64,000 bases of DNA. It comes from Ectothiorhodospiraceae bacterium 2226 (GTDB lineage: Bacteria > Pseudomonadota > Gammaproteobacteria > GCA-013348725). Below are positions 1 to 8,232 of this stretch, piece by piece (position 1 is the first letter of the stretch; every line of letters starts with the position of its first letter). The position numbers and the translations under genes are program-made. The stretch covers positions 2,352,501 through 2,416,500 of the forward strand of contig CP054689.1 in assembly GCA_013348725.1 (NCBI GenBank), given 5' to 3'. The notes under the pieces are model-generated. The model was not told the DNA's origin. It did not search any database and saw only the letters and a program-made list of their open reading frames with translations.

Positions 1-1
1 C

Positions 2-1153
2 ACCGGCGATGCCTTGCGCCGCATGCAGGCGGAGCTCGAGGCGCTCTGGGCCGCCTGCCGCCGCGCCGCCGCCACGCTCGGGGTGCACATGGTGATGATC
101 GGCACCTTGCCCACCGTGCGTCAGGAGATGCTCACGCTCGCGAACATGTCCGGCATGGCGCGTTACCGCGCGCTCAACGAGCAGGTGCTGAGGGTGCGCC
201 GCGGCCGTCCGCTGCAGCTCGACATAGAAGGCCACGAGATCCTGCGCGTCGCGCATCACGACGTGATGCTGGAGGCCGCGACCACCTCTTTTCAGATCCA
301 CCTGCAGGCGGCGCCGGAGCAAGCGGTGCGATTCTACAATGCCGCCATCGTCGCCTCGGCGCCGATGGTGGCGTTGAGTGCCAACTCGCCGTACCTGTTC
401 GGGCACGACCTGTGGGAGGAGACCCGCATTCCCCTGTTTGAACAGGCGGTGGAAGTCGGCGGCTTCGAAGGGGCGGCTTTCGGGCCCATCAAGCGCGTGA
501 CCTTCGGCTCGGGCTACGCGAGCGAATCGCTCCTCGAGTGCTTTCGGGAGAACCTCGAGCACTATCCGGTGCTGCTGCCGGTCGAGTTGGACGGGCCGGC
601 GGAGGCGCTCAATCACCTGCGGCTGCACAACGGGACCATCTGGCGCTGGAACCGGCCGTTGATCGGCTTCGATGTCGAGGGGCGGCCGACGCTGCGCGTG
701 GAGCATCGCGTGGTGCCGGCGGGGCCTACGATCGGGGATGCGGTGGCGAACGCGGCGTTCTTCCACGGGCTCGCGCACGCTCTGGCGCACCTGGAGGCGC
801 CGCCGGAACTGCAACTGCCGTTCGCGGACGCGCGCGACAACTTCTATGCCGCCGCGCGCCATGGGTTGGGGGCAACCGTGGCGTGGTTGCGCGGTCAGCG
901 CCTCAACGTGCGGGAGTTGATCCTCGGGCAGCTCATTCCCTTGGCGCGGGTGGGGTTGGAGGGGCTCGGCATCGATGCAGGTGACGTGGACCACTCCCTG
1001 CGCATCGTCGCCGGTCGGGTGCAGAGCGGGCGCACGGGAAGTGCCTGGCAACGCGCATTCGTCGCGGCACACGGCCGGGATTGGCAGGGGCTGGTGCGCG
1101 CCTACCTCGTGGGCCAGGAGTCCGGGGTGCCGGTGCACGAGTGGCCCGTCTGA
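2..1153 (+). CDS. GCS2-family glutamate-cysteine ligase-like protein (5' partial)
   Basis: The frame is open to the left edge, so the N-terminus is missing; 383 codons remain. The protein looks like the carboxylate-amine ligase / glutamate-cysteine ligase type 2 family (ATP-grasp-like glutamine synthetase fold). Recognisable stretches are the LSANSPYLFGHDLWEETR segment and the HNGTIWRWNRP segment, both typical of GCS2-like enzymes. Family members ligate glutamate to cysteine or another amine, but many bacterial relatives have no proven substrate. It is convergent with the soxA copy on the other strand and separated from it by a hairpin. I am confident of the family and unsure of the substrate. 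Confidence 0.75.
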   Translation, partial: TGDALRRMQAELEALWAACRRAAATLGVHMVMIGTLPTVRQEMLTLANMSGMARYRALNEQVLRVRRGRPLQLDIEGHEILRVAHHDVMLEAATTSFQIHLQAAPEQAVRFYNAAIVASAPMVALSANSPYLFGHDLWEETRIPLFEQAVEVGGFEGAAFGPIKRVTFGSGYASESLLECFRENLEHYPVLLPVELDGPAEALNHLRLHNGTIWRWNRPLIGFDVEGRPTLRVEHRVVPAGPTIGDAVANAAFFHGLAHALAHLEAPPELQLPFADARDNFYAAARHGLGATVAWLRGQRLNVRELILGQLIPLARVGLEGLGIDAGDVDHSLRIVAGRVQSGRTGSAWQRAFVAAHGRDWQGLVRAYLVGQESGVPVHEWPV

Positions 1154-1170
1154 CGTCGCGGCGAGGCGGT

Positions 1171-1208
1171 GCCGGCAGACCCCCCCGAAGAAGGAGGGGC
1201 CTGCCGGC
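1171..1208. terminator. Hairpin between convergent genes
   Basis: Arms GCCGGCAG (1171-1178) and CTGCCGGC (1201-1208) pair perfectly, with additional C-run/G-run pairing inside. It sits between the stop of the plus-strand ligase gene and the stop of the minus-strand soxA copy, so it may stop transcription in both directions. There is no clear T-run on either side, so efficiency is uncertain. Confidence 0.5.
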
Positions 1209-1216
1209 GGGCGGTC

Positions 1217-2146
1217 TTAGAAGCGAGCTCCGGGGCCGTTCAGCGGCAGGCCGTTGCTGAAGTGGGTGTGGAAGTACTCCAGGTTGCGCAGGGTTTCACT
1301 CTCGGCCGCCGGAGGGGCGGCGCGCACCTGATTGTGGCAGCCGCGGTAACGCCGGTGCAGCGAGCCCATCTCGCCCCACTTGGAGCGGTACTTGGGCATA
1401 TGCGTCGTCTGCCCCAGGGCGGCACTCAGATTGTTGGTGCGCAGTGACTGACCGGCAGTCTCGAAATGGCAGTGATAACAGGCGAAGTTCAGCTGCCCGC
1501 GCCGCGAGAAATAGTACTCCTTGCCCGCGTTGTAGGCCTCGAGCGCGGCCGGGTCGTCCGGCACCTCCACATTCACCTGGCGCCCGCGAACCTGATAGGC
1601 GAGGTAGGCGGCGATGGATACCAGTTCGCCTTTCTCCGCGTCGAGCGGCTCCTCACCATTGGCTTCGCGGCATAGATTGATGGCGTAGCCCAGGGTAACC
1701 ACCTCACCGCGTTCGGCATCCCAGCGTGGATACTGATCGGCCACATCCGTGGCGCCGAAGCAATCAAGGTAGCTGCGCCCGTTGGCAAACGGGGTATTGA
1801 ACAACTGCTCCCCCTCCTCGATGTAGGGGTCATAGGGCGGGAACTCCTCGATCATCTCCCATTCCGCGCGGGCAGCCGGGAACAGGGCGTACAGACCGTT
1901 GGAGAAGTCCTCGTAGGGCACGTCCGGGAACTTGTTGCGGAAGTACTCCTGGATGACTTCCACGTCCTGCTCGGGGGTCGCCCCTGGCTTCATGAAGGGC
2001 GGATACTGCTCAGCCCCGGCGGGGCGGGCGGCGAGCAGCAGCAGTACGGCGGCGGTGGCAAGGGCCGATAGGGCGATGAAGGTTGCGTGACGGGACAGCC
2101 AATGGCGGCCTGGCGGCGCCGTGCGGGTGGCTTGGGATCTCCTCAT
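1217..2146 (-). CDS. soxA2: SoxA paralogue (c-type cytochrome of the SoxAX complex), second copy
   Basis: SoxA is the catalytic subunit of periplasmic SoxAX, which oxidatively couples thiosulfate to the SoxY cysteine. This 309-residue protein has an Arg-rich leader, a hydrophobic segment and an AGA cleavage-like site near residue 45. One haem motif is visible (CYHCH); the position of the N-terminal haem of dihaem SoxA is CFGATD, so it is a mono-haem type. The active-site cysteine ligand motif YRGCHNQ is intact. Most residues of the mature part are identical by eye to the neighbouring soxA. An AGGAGG ribosome site precedes the ATG. It is separated from the soxXYZA transcript by a strong terminator and has its own promoter, so it is probably regulated separately. 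The leader is longer than that of the other copy. Confidence 0.9.
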   Translation of the reverse strand: MRRSQATRTAPPGRHWLSRHATFIALSALATAAVLLLLAARPAGAEQYPPFMKPGATPEQDVEVIQEYFRNKFPDVPYEDFSNGLYALFPAARAEWEMIEEFPPYDPYIEEGEQLFNTPFANGRSYLDCFGATDVADQYPRWDAERGEVVTLGYAINLCREANGEEPLDAEKGELVSIAAYLAYQVRGRQVNVEVPDDPAALEAYNAGKEYYFSRRGQLNFACYHCHFETAGQSLRTNNLSAALGQTTHMPKYRSKWGEMGSLHRRYRGCHNQVRAAPPAAESETLRNLEYFHTHFSNGLPLNGPGARF

Positions 2147-2268
2147 GACTTCCTCCTGAGGAAAGACCTACGGTCGCGTGAGGGGTGCCCGGATTGGACT
2201 ACGTCGCACAGGCCCGGGCCCTGCAGGTGCGGCGGTGACACGCGGAAGCAGACGATGCGCACTTTCCT

Positions 2269-2297
2269 TATATAGGACGTGCAGATGGCACTGTCCA
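2269..2297 (-). promoter_or_regulatory. Candidate sigma70 promoter of the second soxA
   Basis: On the minus strand a TGGACA (-35, plus-strand positions 2292-2297) is followed after exactly 17 bases by TATATA (-10, 2269-2274). It lies about 120 bases upstream of the second soxA start and downstream of the terminator of the first copy. Confidence 0.5.
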
Positions 2298-2407
2298 GGA
2301 CGCGCCGGCCGCCAGGATTGGCTGCGGATTCACTCTTCAGGCGCGGCGGCAGAAGCAGTAGCGTCAGGATGCAGGGGGCAGAAAGGCGGGGCGCCGCACA
2401 GTTCCCA

Positions 2408-2438
2408 TAAAAAAACCGGCCCGCTTGCGCGGGCCGGT
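2408..2438 (-). terminator. Intrinsic terminator of the soxXYZA operon
   Basis: Read on the minus strand: arm ACCGGCCCGC, loop GCAA, arm GCGGGCCGGT, then a run of seven T. It lies just after the soxA stop codon, so the operon ends here and the second soxA needs its own start. Confidence 0.9.
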
Positions 2439-2463
2439 CCGTCCAGCAACTACCGTACTTCGC

Positions 2464-3327
2464 TCAGAAGCGCGCGCCTGGGCCGTTCAGCGGCAGGCCG
2501 TTGCTCATGTGAGCGTGGAAGAACTCCAAGTTGCGGAAGGTCTCGCTCTGCGAACCCGGCGGCTTCGCACGCACCTGGTTGTGGCAGCCGGTGTAGCGGC
2601 GGTGCAGCGAACCCATCTCACCCCACTTGGAGCGGTACTTCGGCATGTGGGTGGTCTGACCGAGCGCCGGCCCCAGGTTGTTGGTGCGCAGCGACTGACC
2701 CGCAGGCTCGAAGTGGCAGTGATAGCACGCGAAGTTCAGCTGCCCACGACGGGTGAAGTAATACTCCTTGCCCTCGTTGTAGGCGGCCAGCGCGGCCGGA
2801 TCGTTCGGCACCTGCACGTTCATCGGGCGCCCACGCACCTGGTACGCCATGTAGGCCTCGATGGACACCAGCGGACCACGGTTGGTGTTGAGCGGCTTCT
2901 CGCCATTGGCCTCACGACAGAGGTTGATGGCATAACCGAGGGTCACCACCTCGCCGCGCTCGGCATCCCACTTCGGATACTGGTCGGCGACGTCCGTCGC
3001 ACCGAAGCAGTCGAGGTAGGTCTTGCCGTTGGCGAACGGGGTGTTGAACAGCTGCTCGCCCTCTTCGATGAACGGCTCGTAGGGCGGGAACTCCTCGATC
3101 ATCTGCCACTCGCCGCGGGCGATGGGGAACAGTGCGTACAGCCCGTTGGAGTACTCCTCCATCGGTACATCCGGAAACTTGTTGCGGAAGTAGTTCTGGA
3201 TGATCTCCACATCCTCGGCGGGGGTGGCGCCGGGCTTCATGAAGTCCGGAAACTGCTGCGCGGAGGCACTGCCCATGCCGTAGGCCATCAGGCCGACGGC
3301 CGCCGCGATCGGCAACATTGTTTTCAT
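2464..3327 (-). CDS. soxA: SoxA, c-type cytochrome of the SoxAX complex
   Basis: Last gene of soxXYZA. The 287-residue precursor has a Sec signal peptide (cleavage near ASA-QQF) and one c-type haem motif CYHCH; CFGATD replaces the N-terminal haem site and, with the later NLCRE cysteine, may form the disulfide known from mono-haem SoxA. The catalytic cysteine ligand lies in RRYTGCHNQ. With SoxX it links sulfane substrate to SoxY in the periplasm. AGGAGG lies upstream of the ATG. No soxB or soxCD is in this window, so this is an incomplete Sox set locally; soxB must be elsewhere if the pathway works. Confidence 0.95.
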   Translation of the reverse strand: MKTMLPIAAAVGLMAYGMGSASAQQFPDFMKPGATPAEDVEIIQNYFRNKFPDVPMEEYSNGLYALFPIARGEWQMIEEFPPYEPFIEEGEQLFNTPFANGKTYLDCFGATDVADQYPKWDAERGEVVTLGYAINLCREANGEKPLNTNRGPLVSIEAYMAYQVRGRPMNVQVPNDPAALAAYNEGKEYYFTRRGQLNFACYHCHFEPAGQSLRTNNLGPALGQTTHMPKYRSKWGEMGSLHRRYTGCHNQVRAKPPGSQSETFRNLEFFHAHMSNGLPLNGPGARF

Positions 3328-3381
3328 TTGCTTCCTCCTAAACCTGAAAGAGGTTTTCGGCTCGTTGTTGGCCTACCAGCG

Positions 3382-3690
3382 TTAGATCGTGGTCTCGGAC
3401 GAGTCGCTCTCGCCCTTGTTGTCGACCCAGCTCATCTTCAGGGTGTCGCCCTTTTTGGCGCCCTTGAATTGGAAGGACAAGTAGGGGTTGGCGGCGATAC
3501 CGGCGCCCCACAGTGCGGTCATCACCTGCTGGCCGTTCACTTCGGTCACGACCTCGGTGATGTAGTGGGCCGGGATGCGCTGGCCGGTCTTGCCGTCCTT
3601 GCGCTGGCCGGTCTCCATCGGGTGCTGGATCAGGGCGCGCACGGTGGTGGAATCGCCCTGCACAGCGGTACGAACACGAATCGTCGACAT
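3382..3690 (-). CDS. soxZ: SoxZ, sulfur-carrier partner subunit
   Basis: This 102-residue protein has no signal peptide, as expected, because SoxZ is exported by riding on the Tat-exported SoxY. It has the Ig-like SoxZ pattern including VRALIQHPMETG near the N-terminus and a conserved Pro-Ala-His-Tyr-Ile segment. SoxYZ carries the pathway intermediates on a SoxY cysteine. It lies between soxY and soxA with short gaps, which indicates one transcript. Confidence 0.95.
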   Translation of the reverse strand: MSTIRVRTAVQGDSTTVRALIQHPMETGQRKDGKTGQRIPAHYITEVVTEVNGQQVMTALWGAGIAANPYLSFQFKGAKKGDTLKMSWVDNKGESDSSETTI

Positions 3691-3734
3691 TTCAGAATCC
3701 TCTCGAACTGAGTACTAAGCCAAGGCGAGGGCGA

Positions 3735-4205
3735 TTAGCCGCCGCAGCCGCCGATGGTGACCTTCACTTCGCGGCGCGCGGTGTGCAGCTTGCCGTTGGA
3801 CTGCACCACGGCGACCACATCGGAGGTGCGGGCCATCTTGATGCGGGTGGCCACCATGCCTTCGGCATTGGCGGAGAGGTCGAACTTACCGGCCAGGGGC
3901 TGGTTGTTCTTCTCGACGATGATGGTGATCGACTCGGGGTTGGCGATCGAGGTGTTGATCGTAACCGGCACCACGGCACCATTCTCGGCGATGTCCGGGG
4001 CGGTGATCTGGATGTCGCTGCTGTCCTGGGTGCCCGCGTCCTGGTACAGGTTCTGCATCACGGCGTCCATGGAATCGGCCTCGAAGGCGCCTTTGGGCCA
4101 GCTGGCCAAGACCGCCTGCGGAGTCAGCAGCCCGGCGCCCACGGCGACGGCTACGGCGCTACCGGCCAGACCACTCTTCAGAAACGTCCTGCGTTGCATG
4201 CTCAT
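3735..4205 (-). CDS. soxY: SoxY, thiosulfate-oxidation carrier protein
   Basis: The 156-residue precursor begins with a twin-arginine signal (QRRTFLKSG) and ends in the swinging-arm motif GGCGG. The cysteine of that motif is the covalent attachment site for sulfur intermediates in the periplasm. Length and both end motifs match the family. It is followed by soxZ, its obligate partner, and preceded by soxX in the same direction. Confidence 0.97.
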   Translation of the reverse strand: MSMQRRTFLKSGLAGSAVAVAVGAGLLTPQAVLASWPKGAFEADSMDAVMQNLYQDAGTQDSSDIQITAPDIAENGAVVPVTINTSIANPESITIIVEKNNQPLAGKFDLSANAEGMVATRIKMARTSDVVAVVQSNGKLHTARREVKVTIGGCGG

Positions 4206-4228
4206 CAGTACACTCCGAATCAGAATTA

Positions 4229-4606
4229 TTAGATCGTGTAAAGGAATTCGACGATTTTGTCGATTTCCTGCTCAGTCAGGATCTCGTGACGCCCGAAGGG
4301 CGGCATCATGGAGAGCGGGTTGAACTGAGTCGCGTCCCATACCTGGGCGCGAAGCTTCGCCTTGTCGGGGAAGCGATCCTTCATGGCGACCAAAGGTGGC
4401 GCGATGTTGCCGGGACTCTCACCGCCCGGGACCATGTGGCACGCGAGGCAGTTGCCTTTGCGACGGTCGAAAGCGATCTCTTTGCCTTCTTCGGCAGCGC
4501 TTTTTTGCTGCTCCTGCGCCACGGCTACCCCGGGCACTACGGCGAACGCGCCAAGGATGGCGGCCATCGCCCCGGCTGCCGCGAGGGTCTTCACGGGATT
4601 CCGCAT
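4229..4606 (-). CDS. soxX: SoxX, mono-haem cytochrome c subunit of SoxAX
   Basis: The start ATG at 4606 is chosen because GAGGAGG lies 6 bases upstream; an in-frame ATG at 4642 lacks this. The 125-residue product has a signal peptide (about 30 residues, VAVAQ cleavage), a haem site CLACH and a C-terminal MMPPFG segment that supplies the distal Met ligand in SoxX. SoxX receives electrons from SoxA during thiosulfate conjugation to SoxY. It is the first gene of the sox operon and follows a candidate promoter. Confidence 0.93.
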   Translation of the reverse strand: MRNPVKTLAAAGAMAAILGAFAVVPGVAVAQEQQKSAAEEGKEIAFDRRKGNCLACHMVPGGESPGNIAPPLVAMKDRFPDKAKLRAQVWDATQFNPLSMMPPFGRHEILTEQEIDKIVEFLYTI

Positions 4607-4698
4607 GGGTTCCTCCTCACGAAAAGGACTACGGTTTAACAAGTTATCTTCTGGATATTTGAGAAAGCAGTCGGATCAAGATGTGCTTCCTGGGCCAT

Positions 4699-4726
4699 AG
4701 AATACCGACTGCCGGGAGCAAGGCAA
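4699..4726 (-). promoter_or_regulatory. Candidate promoter of soxXYZA
   Basis: Minus-strand TTGCCT (-35, 4721-4726), 16-base spacer, TATTCT (-10, 4699-4704), about 95 bases before the soxX start. It lies in a locally AT-richer stretch. The match is moderate and is inference only. Confidence 0.35.
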
Positions 4727-4877
4727 GCGATTGATTAAACGTTAGAAAATAAGGGGTGGCTAATATTCAGGCGGGTCCGGGGGGCACTTGCTGCCGGTAG
4801 GGAAGGATCAACTAGTTGATCTGCCAGGACGTTCTCTCGGGCGCGCCCGGCGTCGCGCAAGGCCTCGGCATCCGGCG

Positions 4878-6383
4878 TCAAGGATTGGAAACCTGGCGCC
4901 GCGGGTTGCTTTCAAGTTCCATGTTTTCCAAGCGGGCGTTCACGCGAGCGCGCTCGTGGGCCCCGAGATCGTCGCGACGCAGCGCCTGGCGCAACTGTTC
5001 GACGGCGCGGTGGACGTTGCCGTTCAGGTAGTAGTGTTCGGCCATCGCCTGATGGGCGGCGGCCGCTTCGCCGAGTTCCGAGTGGGCACGCGCCAAGAGG
5101 TGGTAAAGCTGCGCATCGGCTTCGTTGTACCGCAGGTGGTCGCGCAGCAAGGTGCGGGCCTCGCCGGCCCGGCCGAATTCCATCAGGGTCGAGGCATAGG
5201 CCCGCGTAAGCGCGACGTTGCCTGGATAGAGTTCCACCAGTTCCCGGTAGCTTTCGGCGCTGCGTTCCGCGTGTCCGGCGGTCTTCTCCACCTCGGCCTT
5301 CAGCAACAGGTATTCCAGTTGGTCGGGGGATTCCTCCAGCAGGCCCGCAACAAGCGTTTGGGCGGCGGCCACCTCGCGCGCTTCCAGCAGCGCCAAGGCC
5401 CGGCCGTAACGCAGGGTTTCGGGATGGCCGTGGTTGTCGGCGGCCAGCTCGCGCTGGAAGTCGGCGGCCACGGCGCGTGGTTCGCGTGACAGGAGTACCC
5501 GAAGGCGGGCCTGAGCCAGGTGAAACGCCACGCTTTCCTCACGCGTCTCGCCCCGTTGCTCCTCGGCCCGGTGACGCGCATCCGCGATGCGCGAGGCGTG
5601 CACCGGATGGGTGCTCAGGATCTCCGGCGGCGCCGAGCCGTGCAGTCGGGCGTGGCGCTGCAGGCGCTCGAAGAAGGCCGGCATGGCCTCCGGATCGAAC
5701 CCCGCCCGCGCGAGCAGCTGGATGCCGACCCGATCGGCCTCGTACTCGTGCGCGCGGGTGTGATTGATCGCCATCTGGATGCTGCCGGCGGTGTAGGTGG
5801 CGAGCGCGGCCTGCGCCGCCTGTGGGCTGTACTGGCTCAACACCATCGCCGCGAGGATGGCGGCCGCGCCGGGCAGGCCCATGCGGTTCTGCCGCTCAAC
5901 CTGACGGGCGATGTGGCGCTGAGTCACATGGGCGATTTCGTGGGCGAGCACGGCCGCCAGCTCGTGCTCGGACTCGGCCGCCAGGATCAGCCCGACGTGC
6001 ACGCCGATGTACCCGCCGGGCATGGCGAAGGCGTTGATCGAAGGGTCGTCGACGACGAAGAAAGTGAACTGGTACGTGGTCTCGTTGGCATAGGCCGCCA
6101 GCCGGTCGCCGAGGTTCTGCACGTAGGACTCCACCACCGGGTCGTCGAGCAGGCGCAGTGCGCTACGTAAGGAACGCATCGCCGACTCGCCGATCTGCCG
6201 TTCCTGTTCGGCGCTGAGCACCGTGGAGGAACTCGAACCCATTTCGGGCAGGTCGAGCGGTCCTGCGGCATGGCCCGCCGCGGCGCCGAGCAACCCGACG
6301 AGGGCGAACAGCAGTGTCAATAGCGGGCGTCGCCCCCTAGGAGGGGAGTGGTCGTGGCGGCGGGGACGGCGGGCAAGGGGCAA
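4878..6383 (-). CDS. bepA: M48-family periplasmic metalloprotease with TPR repeats (BepA/YfgC-like)
   Basis: BepA-type proteins are zinc endopeptidases of the periplasm that help assemble or degrade outer-membrane proteins such as LptD. The zinc motif HEIAH and the downstream EYEADRVG glutamate motif are intact; the C-terminal third is rich in Ala/Leu helical repeats consistent with TPRs. I chose a TTG start at 6383 because GGAGG lies about 6 bases upstream, and it gives a signal peptide (basic n-region, then LLTLLFALVGLLG, AGHAAG cleavage). An ATG at 6587 would overlap the preceding gene, so it is less likely. The start remains uncertain by some tens of codons. Confidence 0.85.
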   Translation of the reverse strand: MPLARRPRRHDHSPPRGRRPLLTLLFALVGLLGAAAGHAAGPLDLPEMGSSSSTVLSAEQERQIGESAMRSLRSALRLLDDPVVESYVQNLGDRLAAYANETTYQFTFFVVDDPSINAFAMPGGYIGVHVGLILAAESEHELAAVLAHEIAHVTQRHIARQVERQNRMGLPGAAAILAAMVLSQYSPQAAQAALATYTAGSIQMAINHTRAHEYEADRVGIQLLARAGFDPEAMPAFFERLQRHARLHGSAPPEILSTHPVHASRIADARHRAEEQRGETREESVAFHLAQARLRVLLSREPRAVAADFQRELAADNHGHPETLRYGRALALLEAREVAAAQTLVAGLLEESPDQLEYLLLKAEVEKTAGHAERSAESYRELVELYPGNVALTRAYASTLMEFGRAGEARTLLRDHLRYNEADAQLYHLLARAHSELGEAAAAHQAMAEHYYLNGNVHRAVEQLRQALRRDDLGAHERARVNARLENMELESNPRRQVSNP

Positions 6384-6507
6384 GTAAGGCCTCCGGAGGC
6401 GCTGCTGCAGCGGCTGCTTGTACCTCCTGCGACGCGTGAACCGGCGTCGAAGTTCCCCCGGCGGCGGGGGAGGGCGGCCCGGGAGCCGGGGCTCCCGGGC
6501 GGCGGGT

Positions 6508-6813
6508 TTACTTTCCGCGCTGGGGTGCGGAGGAGTAGCGGAACATGCTGTTCCGGTCCTTCCATACGGCTTCTTTGAGCACCGCATCGGGGATGGTAAA
6601 GCGCTCTTCGGGCCGCACCTGCGTGGTCTTGACGATCTTGATGATGTCGTCGTACTTCATCTTGCGCAGCAGACCGTCATTGTTGGTCAGGCGGACGATC
6701 ATGAAGTCGTCATACAAGCGGTAAACGTAGAGATTGGCCGGCCGCAGCTTGCCCGCCTCATCCCGCATGGTCACGGTATAGCGCGTATCCGGCTGAAAAT
6801 CTTTCTTTTCCAC
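6508..6813 (-). CDS. Small conserved-looking protein of unknown function
   Basis: A 101-residue soluble protein with no signal peptide or membrane segment. It begins MEKKDFQPDTRYTV and has a beta-rich, Sm/PilZ-like look (YVYRLYDDFMIVRLTN, then KYDDIIKIVK), which suggests a small barrel, but I do not recognise the family. It is transcribed in the same direction as the BepA-like gene, and diverges from the rhodanese gene that opens the sHdr locus. Codon use matches the neighbours, so it is probably real. Confidence 0.6.
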   Translation of the reverse strand: MEKKDFQPDTRYTVTMRDEAGKLRPANLYVYRLYDDFMIVRLTNNDGLLRKMKYDDIIKIVKTTQVRPEERFTIPDAVLKEAVWKDRNSMFRYSSAPQRGK

Positions 6814-7001
6814 GTCTGCTCCTGTTGCGTTAGCCCATCGACGAGACGCCGCACTTTAGCATGCGCCGCGAGCGGCCCTCAACGCGTGCGGGGTGACTCA
6901 CCGGTAACTGGGGTGTCGGCTCTTGGGCGAACCAAGATGCATGCTGCATAAGGATATTATAAAATAGCGATAATTTGCCAATGTAGAGGGATCGCCGAAC
7001 C

Positions 7002-7346
7002 ATGTATAGCTTTAAAGAGCTCGGCCCCGCCGAGTTGCGGGCGCTGCTGCAGACCCCTGAAGCGAAGCGGATCCGGCTGTTCGATGTACGTTCGCCTGCC
7101 GAGGCGCAGCGGGGCGCCATTCCGGGCGCCGAGAACGTGCCGCTGCACGTACTGCCGCTGCGCGAGGGCGAGTGGCGCTCCACCGAGGATGAGGGAGATG
7201 ATACCCTCCGGATCTTCTACTGCCAGAGCGGCGGACGGTCCGCCCAAGCCTGTGCGCTGCTGAGCGCGCGCGGACACCGCAACGTATGCAACCTGCGGGG
7301 CGGCATCATGGGCTGGATCGAGAGTGGCGGGGCCGTCTCCTTGTGA
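7002..7346 (+). CDS. rhd: Single-domain rhodanese sulfurtransferase
   Basis: This 114-residue protein is a stand-alone rhodanese domain with DVRSPAEAQRGAIPGA (the substrate-entry motif) and an active-site loop CQSGGRS starting at Cys74. Rhodaneses transfer sulfane sulfur through a cysteine persulfide. Its position as first gene before tusA and dsrE2 matches the rhd-tusA-dsrE2 sulfur-relay module of sHdr and Dsr organisms, where it hands sulfur to TusA in the cytoplasm. An AT-rich stretch (about 6950-6975, including TTATAAAAT) precedes it and may contain the promoter. Confidence 0.92.
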   Translation: MYSFKELGPAELRALLQTPEAKRIRLFDVRSPAEAQRGAIPGAENVPLHVLPLREGEWRSTEDEGDDTLRIFYCQSGGRSAQACALLSARGHRNVCNLRGGIMGWIESGGAVSL

Positions 7347-7421
7347 GCCCGGGCGGTCGGCGCGGCCGGCCGGTTTTGGGTATTGCGTTCCAAAACCATC
7401 TGTGTCATATAAGTGTAGGAT

Positions 7422-7437
7422 GGAATTCTGGAATTCT
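7422..7437. repeat. Tandem 8-base direct repeat upstream of tusA
   Basis: GGAATTCT occurs twice head-to-tail (7422-7429 and 7430-7437) in the leader of tusA, directly followed by AATTAAG. The unit contains the palindrome GAATTC, so the block could bind a dimeric regulator. It lies 74 bases before the tusA start. No regulator is encoded nearby. Confidence 0.45.
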
Positions 7438-7510
7438 AATTAAGCGAGTCATGGCGGCGCCGGTAGTGCGCCGCTTTGTTTCAACCTAGCGAGTAGAAAG
7501 GAGAGCAGTA

Positions 7511-7741
7511 ATGGCGAATTTTGATCAAGAACTGGACGCCTCGGGTCTGAACTGCCCGCTGCCGATCCTGCGCGCGAAGAAGGCGCTGGGCGGGATGCAG
7601 GGTGGTCAGGTGCTGCACATCATTGCGACCGACCCCGGTGCCGTGAAGGACTTCGAAGCGTTCGCCAAGCAGACCGGCAACGAGCTGCTCGAGCATCGTG
7701 AGGAAGGCGGCAAGTTCTACTTCTTGATGAAGAAGGCGTAA
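7511..7741 (+). CDS. tusA: TusA-family sulfur carrier protein
   Basis: A 76-residue SirA/TusA-fold protein with the signature Leu-Asn-Cys-Pro-Leu-Pro; Cys15 carries the persulfide. In sulfur oxidisers TusA is the central cytoplasmic sulfur donor between rhodanese/DsrE2 and the oxidising complex. The start has GGAGAG 5-8 bases upstream. It is followed after 23 bases by dsrE2, so they are co-transcribed. Confidence 0.96.
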   Translation: MANFDQELDASGLNCPLPILRAKKALGGMQGGQVLHIIATDPGAVKDFEAFAKQTGNELLEHREEGGKFYFLMKKA

Positions 7742-7764
7742 ATCGCAACGCCCGGGAGGCGTCC

Positions 7765-8232
7765 ATGAGCGAGAAGAAGTTGGCGATCATCGCCACGAAG
7801 GGTAGTTTGGATTGGGGTTATCCGCCGTTCATCCTGGCATCCACCGCGGCGGCCCTAGGATATCAGGTTCAGGTGTTCTTCACTTTCTACGGGCTTCAGT
7901 TGTTGCGCAAGAAGCTCGATGTCAAGGTCACCTCGCTCGGCAACCCGGGTATGCCGATGCCGCTCCCGATGCCGGTGCTGCTCCAGGCGCTGCCCGGTAT
8001 GCAGGGGATGATGACGGCGATGATGAAGCAGAAGATGCGGTCCAAGGGCGTCGCCAGTCTCGAGGACCTGCGGGAGCTTTGCGTCGAGGCCGACGTCAAG
8101 ATGATTGCCTGCCAGATGACGGTCGATTTGTTCGACATGAACCCCGAGGATTTCATCACGGGCATCGAGTACGGTGGCGCAGCCACGTTCTTCGAGTTCG
8201 CGGGCGAGTCCGACATCTGTTTGTTCATCTAA
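7765..8232 (+). CDS. dsrE2: DsrE2-family sulfurtransferase-like protein
   Basis: A 155-residue DsrE/F-superfamily protein with an ATKGSLDWGYPPF start and two central helices rich in Met and Pro (about residues 55-95) that are typical of the membrane-associated DsrE2 type. Candidate sulfur-carrying cysteines are Cys106 and Cys116 (IACQMTVD). In the known rhd-tusA-dsrE2 module it interacts with TusA and may bring sulfur from the membrane. The cluster position supports this; activity is inferred. Confidence 0.9.
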   Translation: MSEKKLAIIATKGSLDWGYPPFILASTAAALGYQVQVFFTFYGLQLLRKKLDVKVTSLGNPGMPMPLPMPVLLQALPGMQGMMTAMMKQKMRSKGVASLEDLRELCVEADVKMIACQMTVDLFDMNPEDFITGIEYGGAATFFEFAGESDICLFI

